Shown: positions 11,392-23,600, counted from the first letter of the stretch. The stretch is DNA of 64,000 bases from Cryptomeria japonica (GCF_030272615.1 NC_081415.1:506989373-507053372); one strand, 5' to 3'. Translations and numbers: made by a program. The notes: a model not told the origin generated them from the letters alone.

Positions 11392-12611
11392 TGTTCAACC
11401 CAACAATAAGAATAATAACTCTAGTTGAAGTCTCAGCCCGAAGTTTGGACATTCATTTGGTAAAGTCACTATTTCCATAGCTAGTGTTCATTTGATTGTC
11501 AACCCAGAGACGTAATACTTGAAATGAGTCTGCACTATATATGCACTAAGTTTCTGCGACAGCTATTCTACATTACTGCAGCAACTAACATTATGCGGAA
11601 AAGATAAGCAAGAATTGAAACTATAGAAAGGCTACAGGAAAACTTCTGCATAAATTCATAAAAGCAATACTAGGTAAATTCAATGCCGATAAACAGAAAT
11701 TACTTTGTTTTGGTTTGGCCACAGGAACAGTTAGTGGATCTGTTTCAAGTGGCTGCAGGAACAGTCAATGCAAGAACGTCAACTACAACTAAGGAAAGAA
11801 AACTAATCTTAACAAATGCACAAGAACACTCACCAAGTGGGCCCCCTTGGATGAGTGATACCAAGCTTCCCAAAAACAACTCTAAAAGCTCAGAATAACA
11901 TATTTTTATTCATCGTTCTTTGGAAGTCATTATATGATTCAATATGAAAAGAAACTCAAAAATACCTATGAAAAATCCTCTACTCTGTTTTTCCTTCCCT
12001 TTCTATCTAACCTCTAAGAAGATAAAGAGCTTATTATTAAAAAGAAATCACCTACAATAGACAACACAAATCACGCCGAAAAGAGATAGCTAGAGTTATG
12101 CTACAGGAAATGCGGATCTAAACCGAACCACAGTCATAACATATTGTGGCGATATTTACAACTTCAATGTCTACCTAAATTAGACATCGGTAGTATCGCT
12201 TGATTGCTCCTCTTATGTTGTTCCTTACGCTTCTCAGCTTTTTTGTTGTTCGATCTTTAGTCATCTTCTTGAGTATCCTTTCCTTCAACTGGTGTGATAG
12301 GCGAACATCCACCGCAGCATCATTTATTCCCTGCACTACAAAAGAAATAACATACATACGCATTTTATTTAATCAAGACATCTATTAATTTCACATATGA
12401 TATTGCCCTAAACAATCCACATGGCAACAGGAATAAATCACATGGCTACAGGAATAAACTGGCAAAGATAAAACATGATTTAATAGGTTCAGGCTAACAT
12501 ATGGAATACATATAGTAAACTTCCAATACATCACTACTACTATGCAAATCAAAAGATGACAAAAGCTCAAGAGTTCTGAGGATAGAAATATGACAATGTC
12601 TCAACTCATCA
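11392..12611 (-). repeat. 5' LTR of the Athila-like element (about 1.22 kb)
   Basis: The inner end (TGTTCAACCC at 11392) is fixed by the primer site. The outer end is placed at CTCATCA (about 12611, uncertain by 3 bp) because sequence from there on matches the other LTR of the gag-only element (17760 onward). No second copy in the window. Confidence 0.65.
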
Positions 12612-15130
12612 ACCACCAACCCACAAGAGACACCAATCCCCTCTTGATGATTTGTAGGCACCAGCCCACTAAAGACACCAATCCCCACCACTAAGCACCA
12701 ACTTAGAAAGAGACACTAATCTCTTCTTTTGGAAATCACCAACTTCCAAATGAGTAAGTTCCACCTTCAAGATGTTGCTTCTTCAACGGATGATGGACAT
12801 CTGATTTGCCTTCACAAACTCTTCTTGCTCTTAAATTCTACTCACAAATTTGCTACAATCTCCGCTCATAAGTCTCCTTTGGATCTGCTTAAATTCCAAT
12901 TCAGAGTTTCTCCAATATTGTTCGTAACTCTGCTCATAAATGCTTCATAAATCTGCTCAAAAAATGCTTCATAGTTCAAATCTGTCTCACATCTGCTCAT
13001 AATTCTTCTTATAGATCTGCTCATAAACCCTTCATAAAATCTGCCTTCAATCACTTTCAAAATCTACCATAGATCTGCCTTGAAGGTCTGCTCCAATATG
13101 CCTAAAGGTCAGATATAATATTGCTCCAAAGATCTGCTGTAATATGCTTCAAGTATCTGCTCAAAAACTCCCTTTGGATCTGTTCATAAACCTATTTTAC
13201 ATCTGTTCTTAACTCTGCTATGAATAGGAAAGGTTTTCATTAGTTGCTTGACTAATAAACCTCAAACCTTCTTTTAATACCTTGCCAAATGTCCCTTCAA
13301 CCAAGAGATGCAACGTTCCAACTAGGTCAGCCCAAACAGCATATAAATTATTTTTAATTATTTGATCTTGCTTGCCCAAGATGGGCACTCATCACAAGGA
13401 AGTCGTCCTAAATAAAATAAAATTTATTTGCCTTAAAGAAATCATCAAGAAAGGGCCCCAGAATAAGAGGGATCATGTTGATGTGTTTTTATGCAGTATG
13501 AAACACAAAATAAGATACCAAGGTATCTTATCCTCTCTTGAACAAAATCTCCTATTATGCTAAATTTCGTGATCATAGGGGGTGACTCCAAGGTTCCGAA
13601 TGTCAATTCTTGACCTTTATACATGGATAGACTCAATGATTGTGATGTGATTTGCTGGAAACGCAAGGGGGACTTACGTTGAACCTAAATGTTTGATTGC
13701 TGCTCGAATGTGGGAACTTACTTGACTTGAAAAAAAGGATAAAAAGGATGAGGGTTCAGACAGGTTTAATCTACTTTTAAGATCATGATAGTAATGGATC
13801 ATGCTTGGATGGACACATTCCTTAACCAAGCTTCACTTCGCCATGTTGCCAACAACTACACAAAGTTAATGTAATCTTCCAAGGAAATTGAAAGGTTTTC
13901 ATTTCATGAACCGTTTATCCAAATACCAAATACGCTGACGCAACTTGAATAAACACATCCACAATTGAACTTAGCACATTTTAATGTTCAAGCTAACTAT
14001 GCACTGCAATTGAAAACCATCCAGCTACAAATAGTATGAACCAAGGAATTATCAACATCCATACATTACTCCATCACAATCAAAGAATTTCATCTAACAC
14101 GAGGATATAACAAGAAACCATGCAATTATGTAGAAGAAACAACACATTCCACCATATCTTCAATGAAAAGGATGTTTATCTACAAGCTTGGCAACAATTT
14201 TTGCCTTCTCCTCCTACTCTATTTGCTACCTACTAGCTATTAACCTGTTGTCGACTATTGACTATTAACTATTCGCTATTAACCTTTACAAATGAGAGAA
14301 TGGAAACTTTTATAGTGCTCTCAATACAATTGAATGGTTGGGATCAAAGCCACATCAATGGCCAAGATTGAAAGATACAAACACTAATTAGGGTTCATTA
14401 CACCCATTACATAGCATTTAATGCTTGACCAATGATAAAATTACAATAAATAGGACACATGTCCTAGAATCGAGCCCATAGCCTCCTCCCACCCCTAGGG
14501 GAACCAGTAGATTAATGACGCTTGCTATTCCGACCAATGAATGATGATGGTAGGTACATCGAACTTTATGCCTTCATGTGGTAGTTATCCTCCTCGTTGG
14601 ATGAGTCAAGTGCATTTAATCTAGACACTTTGACTTGGAATGATGTGATTGGATGATGAAGATGATTGGGTGCCACCTCAACTGTTGAGTCCTCGTAACT
14701 CATTGCAAGTTGTAGGTGATTGATGCATATCTCTTGATACTCAACATTTCCAAGCTCGACCATGAATGAGATGAACGTAGGAGATATTCCCGAATGGCAT
14801 CATCTTCTAACTTTGATTAACTCATTTGGAACTGTCTCCTCTCTTGATCACCTTTGCAATAGATTTTGGATTTCCAGAGGAAATTCAAGATATTTGTAAA
14901 ATTCCTTCCTTGATACTTGATCTCTACACCTGCCTTGTAGTACCTTTCCTTGTCGTCCCATTGATCTTATAAATCTTTTCACATTTGAAATCAGTAATTA
15001 AATATGCAATTTAATTATCCTCTCCTTGCACGATGATGCCTTGATCATAGTGCCATAAATTTGGCACAAGCTGATCTCCACCAATTTCATCGCGACTTGC
15101 TCTTCGACATCAATGACAATATATCCAACA
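12612..15130 (-). repeat. 3' LTR of the gag-only element, truncated and split
   Basis: 12612-13475 matches 17760-18487 and 14955-15130 matches 18557-18796. The right edge ATATCCAACA (15130) abuts a polypurine tract. About 250 bp of the distal end is missing, cut off by the Athila LTR. Degenerate repeats of ATCTGCTCATAA occupy 12830-13210, as in the partner LTR (17890-18240). Confidence 0.7.
13476..14954. other. Unidentified 1.5-kb insertion in the 3' LTR
   Basis: This stretch interrupts LTR similarity and replaces about 70-80 bp of the partner copy. No coding potential is visible. It has LTR-like composition and starts near TGTTGATGTG, but I found no matching end or target duplication, so it may be a solo LTR fragment or a repair patch. 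Confidence 0.45.
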
Positions 15131-15144
15131 ATCTCCCTCTTTGT
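15131..15144 (-). other. Polypurine tract of the gag-only element
   Basis: The minus strand reads ACAAAGAGGGAGAT immediately before the LTR start TGTTGGATAT, matching the copia arrangement of a purine tract followed by TGTTGG. Confidence 0.7.
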
Positions 15145-15429
15145 CATTCATGTCAACCTTGCAATCAAACTATTTGTGAATATAGAATGAACATAATGCT
15201 CCCTTTGCCTCTATTGTTCCCCCTTTCTATATCTCACCCCTTTTAACATCAATGGAAAAGGGATGTCAAATATTTTTACAAAGGACTCCAACATTCTATG
15301 ATACTTCCAATAACTCTCCCTCATCCTGAAATCAATGGCATTGAATTAGCTGATCTATCTTTGAATTGTCTTCCCCACAGAGCTGAAAGATAATGCAATG
15401 AATAGCTCCCCCTGAATTCGAGCTTCTCC
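15145..15429. other. Noncoding 3' part of the gag-only element
   Basis: Pyrimidine-rich on the plus strand; no coding frame or hairpin cluster recognised. Confidence 0.4.
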
Positions 15430-17446
15430 TCAATTTTGTGCATGAAGTGCAGTTTCCAAAAGCATAGATTTTTCCTTCTTTTGATTATATTGCTCTTCCT
15501 TCCTTTTCCAAACTCTTGTAGATCTTCCCTTTTGTTTGGCCATGGTATTCTCCTTCATATTTTGTCTAGGTGGTTGCACAAAACCACTTCTACAGAATCA
15601 GGCTATATGTCCATAATTGTTGCATTTATAACATATGATGTAATACATAAGAGGAGCAAAAGAAATAAAGTTTTTGTTTGTGAACCCATGACTTTCATTC
15701 TTGTTCCATGCTCCATAATCAATTCCTTTATGCCTAAAGTTATTTCATGGATGCATTCTACAATCTATTGCCTATGACAAAATTAATTGCAAGAAAAACA
15801 ATAAACAAAGAAGGAATTATACAACCTTGGTCTATGAGTTTTCCTTGATGAAAAGAGCTTCCTGACTATGTCATTTTTAGGTTTTGAAGGTATGCTTGGC
15901 TTCTAGTTCTCCTTTTTGCTGATTCCATCTTCAATAGGACTTTTAAAGACATCGGTATACTTCCTTTCTTCATTTCATTTCTTCGACGATTTAGAACTTT
16001 GTCCTTTTTCATAGCCAACACCACTATTATCGTACAAGGACTTTTGAGACTTAATGACATCATCAAAAAGTTTTGAACTCTTCTCATTCTTCAAGTTTCC
16101 GTTTAATTGAGCCATTGTCCTCTCCAATTCTTTTCATAGGGAAACAATCTCAAATTCCAGCTTTTAGCAATTTATTTCCTTCGCCTTTAGTTGGTTTCCC
16201 ATTTCCTCTTCAACCCTTTTTGCCTCTTCTACTTGAATTTTCAGATCTACAATCATTTTTTCTGATTCTTCAAGACTGTGTTAATTTTTCTGTCTTCACT
16301 GTCCTCTTGAATTTGTAATCCTTGTCTTGAATTTCTTTTCTTAAGTTTCTCAATCTCGCTATAGGTATAATGGAGTTCTTCCTCAAGGTCCACTTCCTCT
16401 TCATCTTCACTACGCACTTCCTTTAAATCCTTTCATCTCAATCAGCCTTTTCTTCCAATGCCATGAAGAGTATTTATTCTTTATCACTGATTGAATAAAG
16501 ACTTTTCTTGTACTTATGGAAATCCTCCTTTTTCTTTTCATATTGACCTTGTATGTAGCCCATCTTTTGTTGATATTTTCTCCCTTTCTTTATGTAGTGA
16601 TCCTCTTCATCCTCACTGCTTTCACTTTTACCCTACAGACACTTATAAGAAAAATGACCTATTCTACCACAATTAAAACATTTGAATGGAATTTCACCTT
16701 GGTACTTCCCATATCCTTTCTTTAGCTATCTCATGAAGTCATCTTCTTCCTTATATGTTTCATTGCTTGAGCTATCACTCGGTTCATATGCTTTATTCTT
16801 TTCCTTTCTTGATGCTTTAAAGATTGCCTCCTTTTTTGATGGCTTGTCTTCAATCCTCATTTCATAGGCAATAAGAATCCTATGCAACTCATCCTTTGCC
16901 AATTTGTCTAGATCTCTCATTTCTTCAATCGTTGAAACTATGAAATCAAATCTTAAAGCCAAGTACCTTATACCTTTTGTACAACCACAGCTTCTTCAAA
17001 CTCTTCACCAAGACCTCTTATTGTGTTCACAATCTCATCAAGCATATAAGAGGCTATGTTTTCTTCTTTCATCTTAACGCTTTCAAATTGTCTTTCATGG
17101 GTTTGAAGCTTTGCGTTCTTCACTTTATCATCTCCTTGATAGATATTCTTCAACTTATCCCACATGTCTTTAGCTGATTAGTAATGCATAACTTTTACAA
17201 ACTCCAATTCGGATAATCCACACAAAATCACATTCTTGGCTTTCGCATTGTTTTCACTTTCCTTCTTTCCTACTTGATCCATTGGGGGAGTTGCAAGGGC
17301 TATGTAGTCATTTACAACCAAATGCCAAAAATCAAACCCTAGAAATTTAAATAGGTTTCCATCATTACACTCCAAAAGGCATAATTTATTCCATCAAACA
17401 ATGGTGCCCTATTTGATGGAAATCCATATCCTTCTTGCCCGGCCAT
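15430..17446 (-). pseudogene. gag: Copia-type Gag (UBN2 family) of the gag-only element
   Basis: The ATG at 17446 begins MAGQEGYG, followed by LFDGINYAFWSVMM, the hallmark start of copia Gag. A frameshift near 17345 leads into FKFLGFDFWHLVV and a stop near 17178. 17165-16968 continues with WDKLKNIYQGDDKVKNAKLQ. The first zinc knuckle CFNCGRIGHFSYKC lies at 16639-16680. A Glu/Lys-rich helical stretch follows. A second knuckle at 15592-15633 (CYKCNNYGHIA-stop-FC) contains an in-frame TGA. Nothing after it resembles pol. Role by family: particle assembly and RNA packaging. Now a pseudogene. Confidence 0.75.
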
Positions 17447-17500
17447 ATGTGCTCTTTTAGATCTTCCTTCAATCCATTAAACTAATATCCGAAGGAACCC

Positions 17501-17512
17501 ACTCTAATACCA
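17501..17512 (-). other. Primer binding site, initiator-Met type with one change
   Basis: The minus strand reads TGGTATTAGAGT against the usual TGGTATCAGAGC, two bases from the LTR end at 17515. Confidence 0.75.
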
Positions 17513-17514
17513 AT

Positions 17515-18796
17515 TGAAGAGCACCCAATTATATTGAGAGCGGGGGAGGGGGGTGAACCAGTATGACTACAAACTTTTACTTTTTCAAAACTTAATTAAC
17601 CACAACTTTAATACTTCAAAACTTAATCTTCCACAGAAATAACACACATGCAAGAGCTAGCAATATGGAACACAAGACAAACACACGATTTACATGGAAA
17701 CCCTTGCAAGAGAAACCACAGCAAAATATTGCTTATATAAAACTCTTCTTACAAACTTCATAGGCACCAACCCACAAGAGACACCAATCCCCTCTTGATG
17801 ATTCGTAGGCACCAACCCACTAACCACCAACTCAGCAAGAGACATGGATCTCTTCATTTGGAAAGCACCAACTTCCAAATGAGTAAGTTCTACAATCTCT
17901 GCTCATAAGTCTCCTTTAGATCTGTTTTTAATTCTGATATAGGTCTGCTCCAAGATGGTTCAAGTCTGCTCAAAAATGCTTCATAATTCTGCCTTTAATC
18001 TGCCCGACATCTGCTCATAATTCTTCTTATAGATCTGCTCATAAACCCTTCACAAAATCTGCCTTCGATCACTTTCAAAATCTACTGTATATCTGCCTTG
18101 AAGGTCTGCTGAAACATGCTTAAAGGTCTGCTATAATATGCTCCAAAGATCTGCTCTAATATGCTTCAAGGATCAGCTCAAAAACTCCCTTTGGATCTGC
18201 TCATAAACCTCTTTTACATCTGCTCTAAACTCTGCTATGAATAGGAAAGATATTCATTACTTGCTTGACTAATAAACTTCAAACCTTCTTTTTATACCTT
18301 GCGAAATGTCCCTTCAACCAAGAGATGCAACCTTCCAACTAAGTCAGCCCAAACAGCAAATAATTTATTTTTAATTATTTAATCTTGCTTGCCCAAGATA
18401 GGCACTCATCCCAGGGAAGTCGCCCTAAATAAAATAATATTTATTTGCCTTAAAAAAATCATCAAGGGCTCCAAAATAAGAGGGGTCGGCCTCTTTAATC
18501 AATCATTTTTTTTATATTTAAATCTCCATGAATTGGGGCAGCACCATGACGGGGTTGTCCCATTGTTCTTATAAATATTTTGCACATTTGAACTCAATAA
18601 TTAAATATGTAATTGAATTATCCTCTCCTTGCACAATGATATCTTGAACATAGTGTCATAAATTTGGCACAAGATAACCTCCATCAATTTTTCCATGACT
18701 TGCTCTTTGACATCAATGCCAATATCATCCATATGCCTTTGCGATTAGTGACAATTAATCTTCTTACCTTTGACATAAATGACAAAATGTACAACA
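17515..18796 (-). repeat. 5' LTR of the gag-only element (about 1.28 kb)
   Basis: It begins TGAAGAGCACCC on the plus strand next to the primer site. The far end is placed at ATGTACAACA (18796), because the last 28 bp resemble the end of the partner LTR (15103-15130). A similar 28-bp segment also occurs about 60 bp earlier (near 18708-18731), so either this copy has a small duplication or the partner lost it. Confidence 0.6.
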
Positions 18797-19091
18797 ATAT
18801 GAGGGTAACCTAGTAGAATAAATGTCATAATTAGGATAAATTTACTAACAAAAAGTTATAAATACTTGAGATATAATCACCATGTGGCAATCATGTGAAG
18901 CCCCAATGTGGCTCTCATGTTATTCTACTAATATGATCAAGCATCATGATCCTATTAATTTATGACATCAATCTTCATTAGAACATGCCATACCTCAATC
19001 AGGCCATACAAACATTATTTAAATTTTGAAAAACATAACGTGATAGTTATATACTTACTCTAAGCGAGATTGATACATAAGTCAACTCTAG
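18797..19091. other. AT-rich flank with no recognised feature
   Basis: I see no open frame, LTR end or repeat here. It separates the gag-only element from the truncated copia element and may be older host or repeat sequence. Confidence 0.4.
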
Positions 19092-22000
19092 ATGGTAGGC
19101 AACACTATATCCATTGGATCAACGCCAAATCAAAATGATGTTGAAGACTTCCTCTTCATCTCTGCCTTGTCAAGCAATGTTCCTACAGACAGTCATACAT
19201 GGTTGATTGATAGTGGAGCATCTAGACACATCACCGACTACCGGGAGCATCTTTCAAACTTGGTGGAGGAGTCCAACCTACAAGTGATCATTGGAGATGA
19301 TGCACGCTATTCTATAAGACGCTTTGGTACTACTTCCCTTAACTTAGTATTTGGAATTTCTCTTCACCTCAGTGATATATTGTTTGTGTCGGGAATCAAG
19401 AGGAACCTTATCTCCATATCAGCATTGGAAGATAAAGGTTATCAGATTGCATTTTCTAAGGGAAGAGTTCTTTCATGGCCTAAGAAGTCCAGCCTCAAAT
19501 CAGATTGTGTCATTGGGAATCGGTATGAGAGCCTATATAAGCTTTCAGCTCGTCCAGTTCAAGCTCTCATTTATGAAGCACCTGAGTTGAGCGAGTTATG
19601 GCATAGAAGACTTGGACATCTTCATTTCTGAGCCCTTCCTACCCTAGAGAAGGTTAACGGTATGCCTAAACTTAGTCATATTCATGATGATACATGTAAA
19701 GGTTGTGTTATGGGTAAAAACACTAACAGTCCATTTCGTCAAAGTGAAAGTAGGTCTAAAGAGAAATTAGTTCTTGTGCATTCTGATTTATGTGGACCTA
19801 TGTCTGTTGCCTCTCCAAGTGGATTCTTGTATTATGTAATCTTCATAGATGACTACTCTAGAAAAACGTAGATTTACTTTCTAAAGTCAAAAGAATCTGA
19901 TGAAGTCCTAGGTAGATTCAAAGAATTTAAGGCCTTAGCTGAAAATCTATCTGGGAAAAGAATTAAAGTTTTAAGGTCTAACAATGAAGGTGAATACACC
20001 TCGGGTAGTTTTCATGATTTTTGTATTGAGGCAAGATTCGAGAGGGAGTTTTGTGTTCCCTACAACCCTCAACAAAATGGGGTTGTAGAAAGAAAGAACA
20101 GATCTATAGTTGAGGCTACAAAAGCTATGATTCATGATCAGGACCTGCAGACTTTTCTTTGAGCTGAAGCATCTAGAACAAAAGTATACATTCAGAATAG
20201 ATGCCCTCGCCGTGTATTGAAGGATATGACTCCAGAAAAAGCATTTTTAGGGATCAAACCTGACATCAGCCACTTGAGGATCTTTGGAAGTCCAGTATAT
20301 ACTCATGTACCCAAAGAGAAGAGAACCAAGTTGGAACCTTCTGGAAAGAGAGGAATTCTTATGGGTTACAGCAAAACCTCCAAAGCATTCAGAATCTACA
20401 TTCCAAGTCAGAAGTATACTGAGGTTAGTAGAGATGTTACTTTTGAAGAAGATATTGCATTCAAAAAGTCCAAAGGTTCAAATATGGAGATTGACAATGA
20501 AGTTCATAATAACCCTCAAGACTTGGATATTGATCATGATATTGAGATTCAGAGGGAGTCTACAGAACCTGAAGAGCAAGATGATCCAATTGAACCTTTG
20601 GATCCTATTGATGGGCCTAGAGATATTGTTGTGAATCGAAAGAGACCTCTTTGGGCAAGGAACACTATGCAGGAGGCAGAACAGTTTGCGGCTCCTAGAG
20701 GTACATTCAGAGAAAGTAAAAGACCTCATAAATTCTCTAGCTATGTTGCGTTGATGTGTAATCTTATTGAGATTGAACCTACCAGTGTTGAGGAAGCCTC
20801 AAATCAGCAAGTATGCAAAGATGCTATGGATGAAGAATATCAATCTATCCTTAAGAATGATGTTTGGGATATTGTGTCAAGACCTAAGGGCAAGTCAGTG
20901 GTATCTTCCAAGTGGTTATTCAAGATTAAGCATGCAGCTGATGGAAGCATTGAGAAATACAAGGCTAGATTTGTGGCTTGTGGCTTCTCTCAGAAAGAAG
21001 GAATAGATTATGAAGAAACATTTGCTCCAGTTGCTCGATATACTTCCATCAGGACCATTATTGCCATTGCAGCAGCTAAAGGATGGAAGCTACATCAGAT
21101 GGATGTGAAGACGGCTTTTCTCAATGGTGTGATTCAGGAAGAGGTCTACATTGAGCAACCTGAGGGTTTCGTGATTCATGGGAAAGAGTCTCATGTATGC
21201 AAATTGAAGAAATCGTTATATGGCCTTAAGCAGGCTCCTCGTGCCTAGTATGAAAGAATTGACAGATACTTGACAGGCTTGGGCTTCTGCAAGAATGATG
21301 TTGATCTGAACCTTTACTTCACGGTATTTAATAGTGACATGTTGATCTTGGTACTATATGTTGATGACCTATTTGTTACAGGGGAAGATCATCTCATCCA
21401 TAGGTGCAAGAAGGAGTTGACTTCAGAATTTGAGATGAAAGACTTAGGACTCATGCACTTCCTTCTAGGTTTGGAAGTATGGCAGAGGCCTAATGAGATT
21501 ATCCTAACTCAAGGGAAATACACCATTGATATCTTGAAGAGTTGACTTCAAAATTTGAGATGAAAGACTTAGGACTCATGCACTTCCTTCTAGATTTGGA
21601 AGTATGGAAGAGGCCTAATGAGATTATCCTAACTCAAGGGAAATACACCATTGATATCTTGAAGAGGTTTGGGATGTTAGATTGCAAGTCTATGCCTACT
21701 CCAATGGAAACTAACTTGAAGAAATTGAGGAAAGTTGCAGCTAGTTCAGATCTTGTGGATCCTACTGAGTATCGGCAGTTGATTGGATCCTTGATGTATC
21801 TAGTTAACACTAGACCAGATATTTGCTATGCCGTGAGTGCACTTAGTCAGTTCATGTGTGAACCGAGACAAATACAGCTAGTTGCAGCCAAGCATATCTT
21901 GAGATACTTGCGTGGCAGAGTTGGATATGGATTGAAGTACTCTTCCAACACAGTACTGAACTTGGAAGGTTATTCTGATTCTGATTGGGCAGGAAGTGTC

Positions 22001-22462
22001 ACTCATCGTAAGAGCACTTCTGGAGTTTGCCTCAGCTTGGAATCCGCTATGATTACCTGGTGTAGCAGGAAACAGTCTTCAATGGCATTGAGTACTGCAG
22101 AAGCAGAATACATTGCAGCATGTGTGGCAGCTAGAGAAGCAATGTGGCTTCAAAAACTCCTTGCAGGATTGTTTGGACAACCTTGGGAGCCTACAGTTAT
22201 CCATAGTGATAACCAGAGCTATGTGAAGCTTTATGCCAATCCAATATTTCATGACAGAACAAAGCATGTGGAAACCCAGTATCACTATATCAGGGATATG
22301 GTGCAAAGGAATGTTGTTCAGTTGAAGTACATCAGCACTGATGAGCAAACAGCAGATGTTCTCACCAAGCCTCTTGCTCGAGTGAAGTTTTCATACTTTC
22401 GAGATAAGCTTGGAGTTGTGGAGAATGAAGCTCTAGCTAAGAGGGAGTCTCAGCATCAGTAA
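19092..22462 (+). pseudogene. pol: Copia Pol (protease, integrase, RT, RNase H), broken
   Basis: Domains in order: protease (WLIDSGASRHIT), GAG-pre-integrase (LWHRRLGHLHF), integrase core (VHSDLCGPM; PYNPQQNGVVERKNR with the catalytic Glu intact), RT (MDVKTAFLNG, LYVDDLFVTG) and RNase H (SDSDWAGS, STAEAEYIAA). Stops: TGA at 19629-19631; TAG at 19869-19871 and TGA near 20160, both where Trp is expected; TAG at 21246-21248, also a Trp position. A 125-bp tandem duplication (21414-21663) shifts the frame inside RT. The three lost Trp codons each fit a single G-to-A change. Confidence 0.9.
21414..21663 (+). repeat. 125-bp tandem duplication inside RT
   Basis: 21414-21538 and 21539-21663 are near-identical, with about three differences by eye. 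125 is not a multiple of three, so the second copy changes frame. It duplicates the RT segment around FEMKDLGLMHFLL and GKYTIDILK. Confidence 0.95.
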
Positions 22463-22480
22463 TACATTGAGATGTATCTT

Positions 22481-22785
22481 CCACCCTCTGTGAGTGGGCA
22501 TGGTAGTAATGCACTCTTCTCAGGGAGAAGTTTGAGGTGAAAGCCCTCTTCCACCCTCTGCGAGTAGGCATGGTGGATCCACCCTATGCGAGTAGGTATG
22601 GTGGATGTCATGGATTAAATTCCATGATCTAGCACCTGTGTTTATTCACCCTCTGGGAGTAGCTATGGTGAACGTCATGTTGAGATGACAACATCACGAT
22701 TGCGTGATGGGCACTTGTGTTCACTTGTTTTCCATCCATGGGTGTGGCCATGATGGATCCACCCTCTGGGAGTAGCCATGGTGGT
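22481..22785 (+). repeat. Six hairpin cassettes in the 3' UTR of copia element 1
   Basis: A 25-28-nt cassette, arms TCCACC and GGTGGA around a CTCTGGGAGTAGCCAT-like centre, occurs at 22481-22505 (degenerate), 22550-22577, 22578-22605, 22645-22672, 22731-22757 and 22758-22785. In the fourth unit the arms are TTCACC/GGTGAA and in the fifth TCCATC/GATGGA, so paired changes keep the stem. It lies between the pol stop and the polypurine tract. Confidence 0.8.
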
Positions 22786-22829
22786 TGTCACTATGTGACT
22801 CAGATCTTGAGAAGATCTCCTCCCTAGCT

Positions 22830-22838
22830 AAGAGGGAG
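22830..22838 (+). other. Polypurine tract of copia element 1
   Basis: AAGAGGGAG immediately before the LTR start TGTTGATG; identical to the tract of copia element 2 (57930-57938). Confidence 0.85.
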
Positions 22839-23600
22839 TGTTGATGTTATAGCTAGGTCGGATCCCTTCCGACCTAGCACGAATATATGACTAATTGACC
22901 AATGGCCTTAGTCATGTCTTATATGCAATAAATTCAATATAACCTTGTAATGTGTGGGCCTGACCCTATTTAGAAAGCAAATATAATATATCCTGAAACG
23001 TGCAGGGCTGACGCTATATTGGGCGACAAAATATTATTTTGTAATTAAATTGAAAGTCGACCTAGATTGTATTGGAAGGCTAAGACTCATACATATACAA
23101 AGCATTCATCTTACATAATTTTTCACATACACAGCGATCTCCTGCAGTAAAGTCGGCGAATTATATTCTTAGGTCAGCGAACTTCTCCTAAAGTCAACGA
23201 ATCATATTCGCAGGTCAGTGAATCATCTCCCAAAGTCAACAAACTTCTTCCAAGGTACAGTGAATCCATTCAAGGCAACGAACTTCTCCATTATCAACGA
23301 ATGGTGTTTATGATCTATCTTAATCAGCATTGAAGCATATTGTAGATAAGTATATTATACTGTTGTGCCCTAATTTGGATTCATCTATGCTTCAAGTGTT
23401 GAAGCCGAATTGTAAAAATTATGACTGATTACTGCATAATAAGATCTAAGATTTATAGTTGGGTTTTTCACCTCCAAGAGGGAGGTTTTCCCAGGGTATT
23501 TTGGTGTCCTTTGTGTCCATTGCTTTGATTCTCTGTTATTGCTATCCGTTTGATCTAAAATTAACAGTCTGATCCTAAAATTAACAAAAAACCACCAACA
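22839..23600 (+). repeat. 3' LTR of copia element 1 (762 bp)
   Basis: Ends TGTTGATGTT (22839) and ACCACCAACA (23600), with TGTTG/CAACA inverted ends. Within it, 23153 to about 23255 is a minisatellite of period 20-21 bp (GTCAGCGAA... units starting at 23153, 23174, 23194, 23215 and 23236). Confidence 0.8.

Larger units (their letters stand above)
5961..12611 (-). mobile_element. Athila-like Ty3/gypsy retrotransposon, 3' end displaced by element I
   Basis: Order on the minus strand: LTR (12611-11392), tRNA-Asp-type primer site, gag, protease with the DLGA active site typical of Athila, reverse transcriptase, RNase H and integrase, cut at 5960. The coding region is broken by many stops and frameshifts, so it is inactive. 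The missing integrase tail and 3' LTR should be found beyond element I. The outer LTR end (about 12611) abuts a gag-only element whose LTR is thereby truncated. Confidence 0.85.
12612..18796 (-). mobile_element. Gag-only copia-type retrotransposon (TR-GAG-like, non-autonomous)
   Basis: Two related LTR sequences (12612-15130 and 17515-18796) flank a 2.4-kb interior with a primer site (17501-17512), a polypurine tract (15131-15144) and only a Gag reading frame. There is no room for protease, integrase or RT. This matches the described class of terminal-repeat retrotransposons with a GAG domain. The 3' LTR is truncated by the Athila-like element and split by an unrelated 1.5-kb insertion. Confidence 0.75.
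19092..23600 (+). mobile_element. Ty1/copia element 1, 5'-truncated
   Basis: Carries protease, integrase, RT and RNase H (19092-22462), a hairpin-rich 3' UTR, a polypurine tract (22830-22838) and a 3' LTR (22839-23600). The 5' LTR, primer site and gag are absent. Similarity to an intact copia Pol begins abruptly near 19092. It is related to copia element 2 (53023-58436) but clearly a different family, with different LTRs. Confidence 0.85.
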
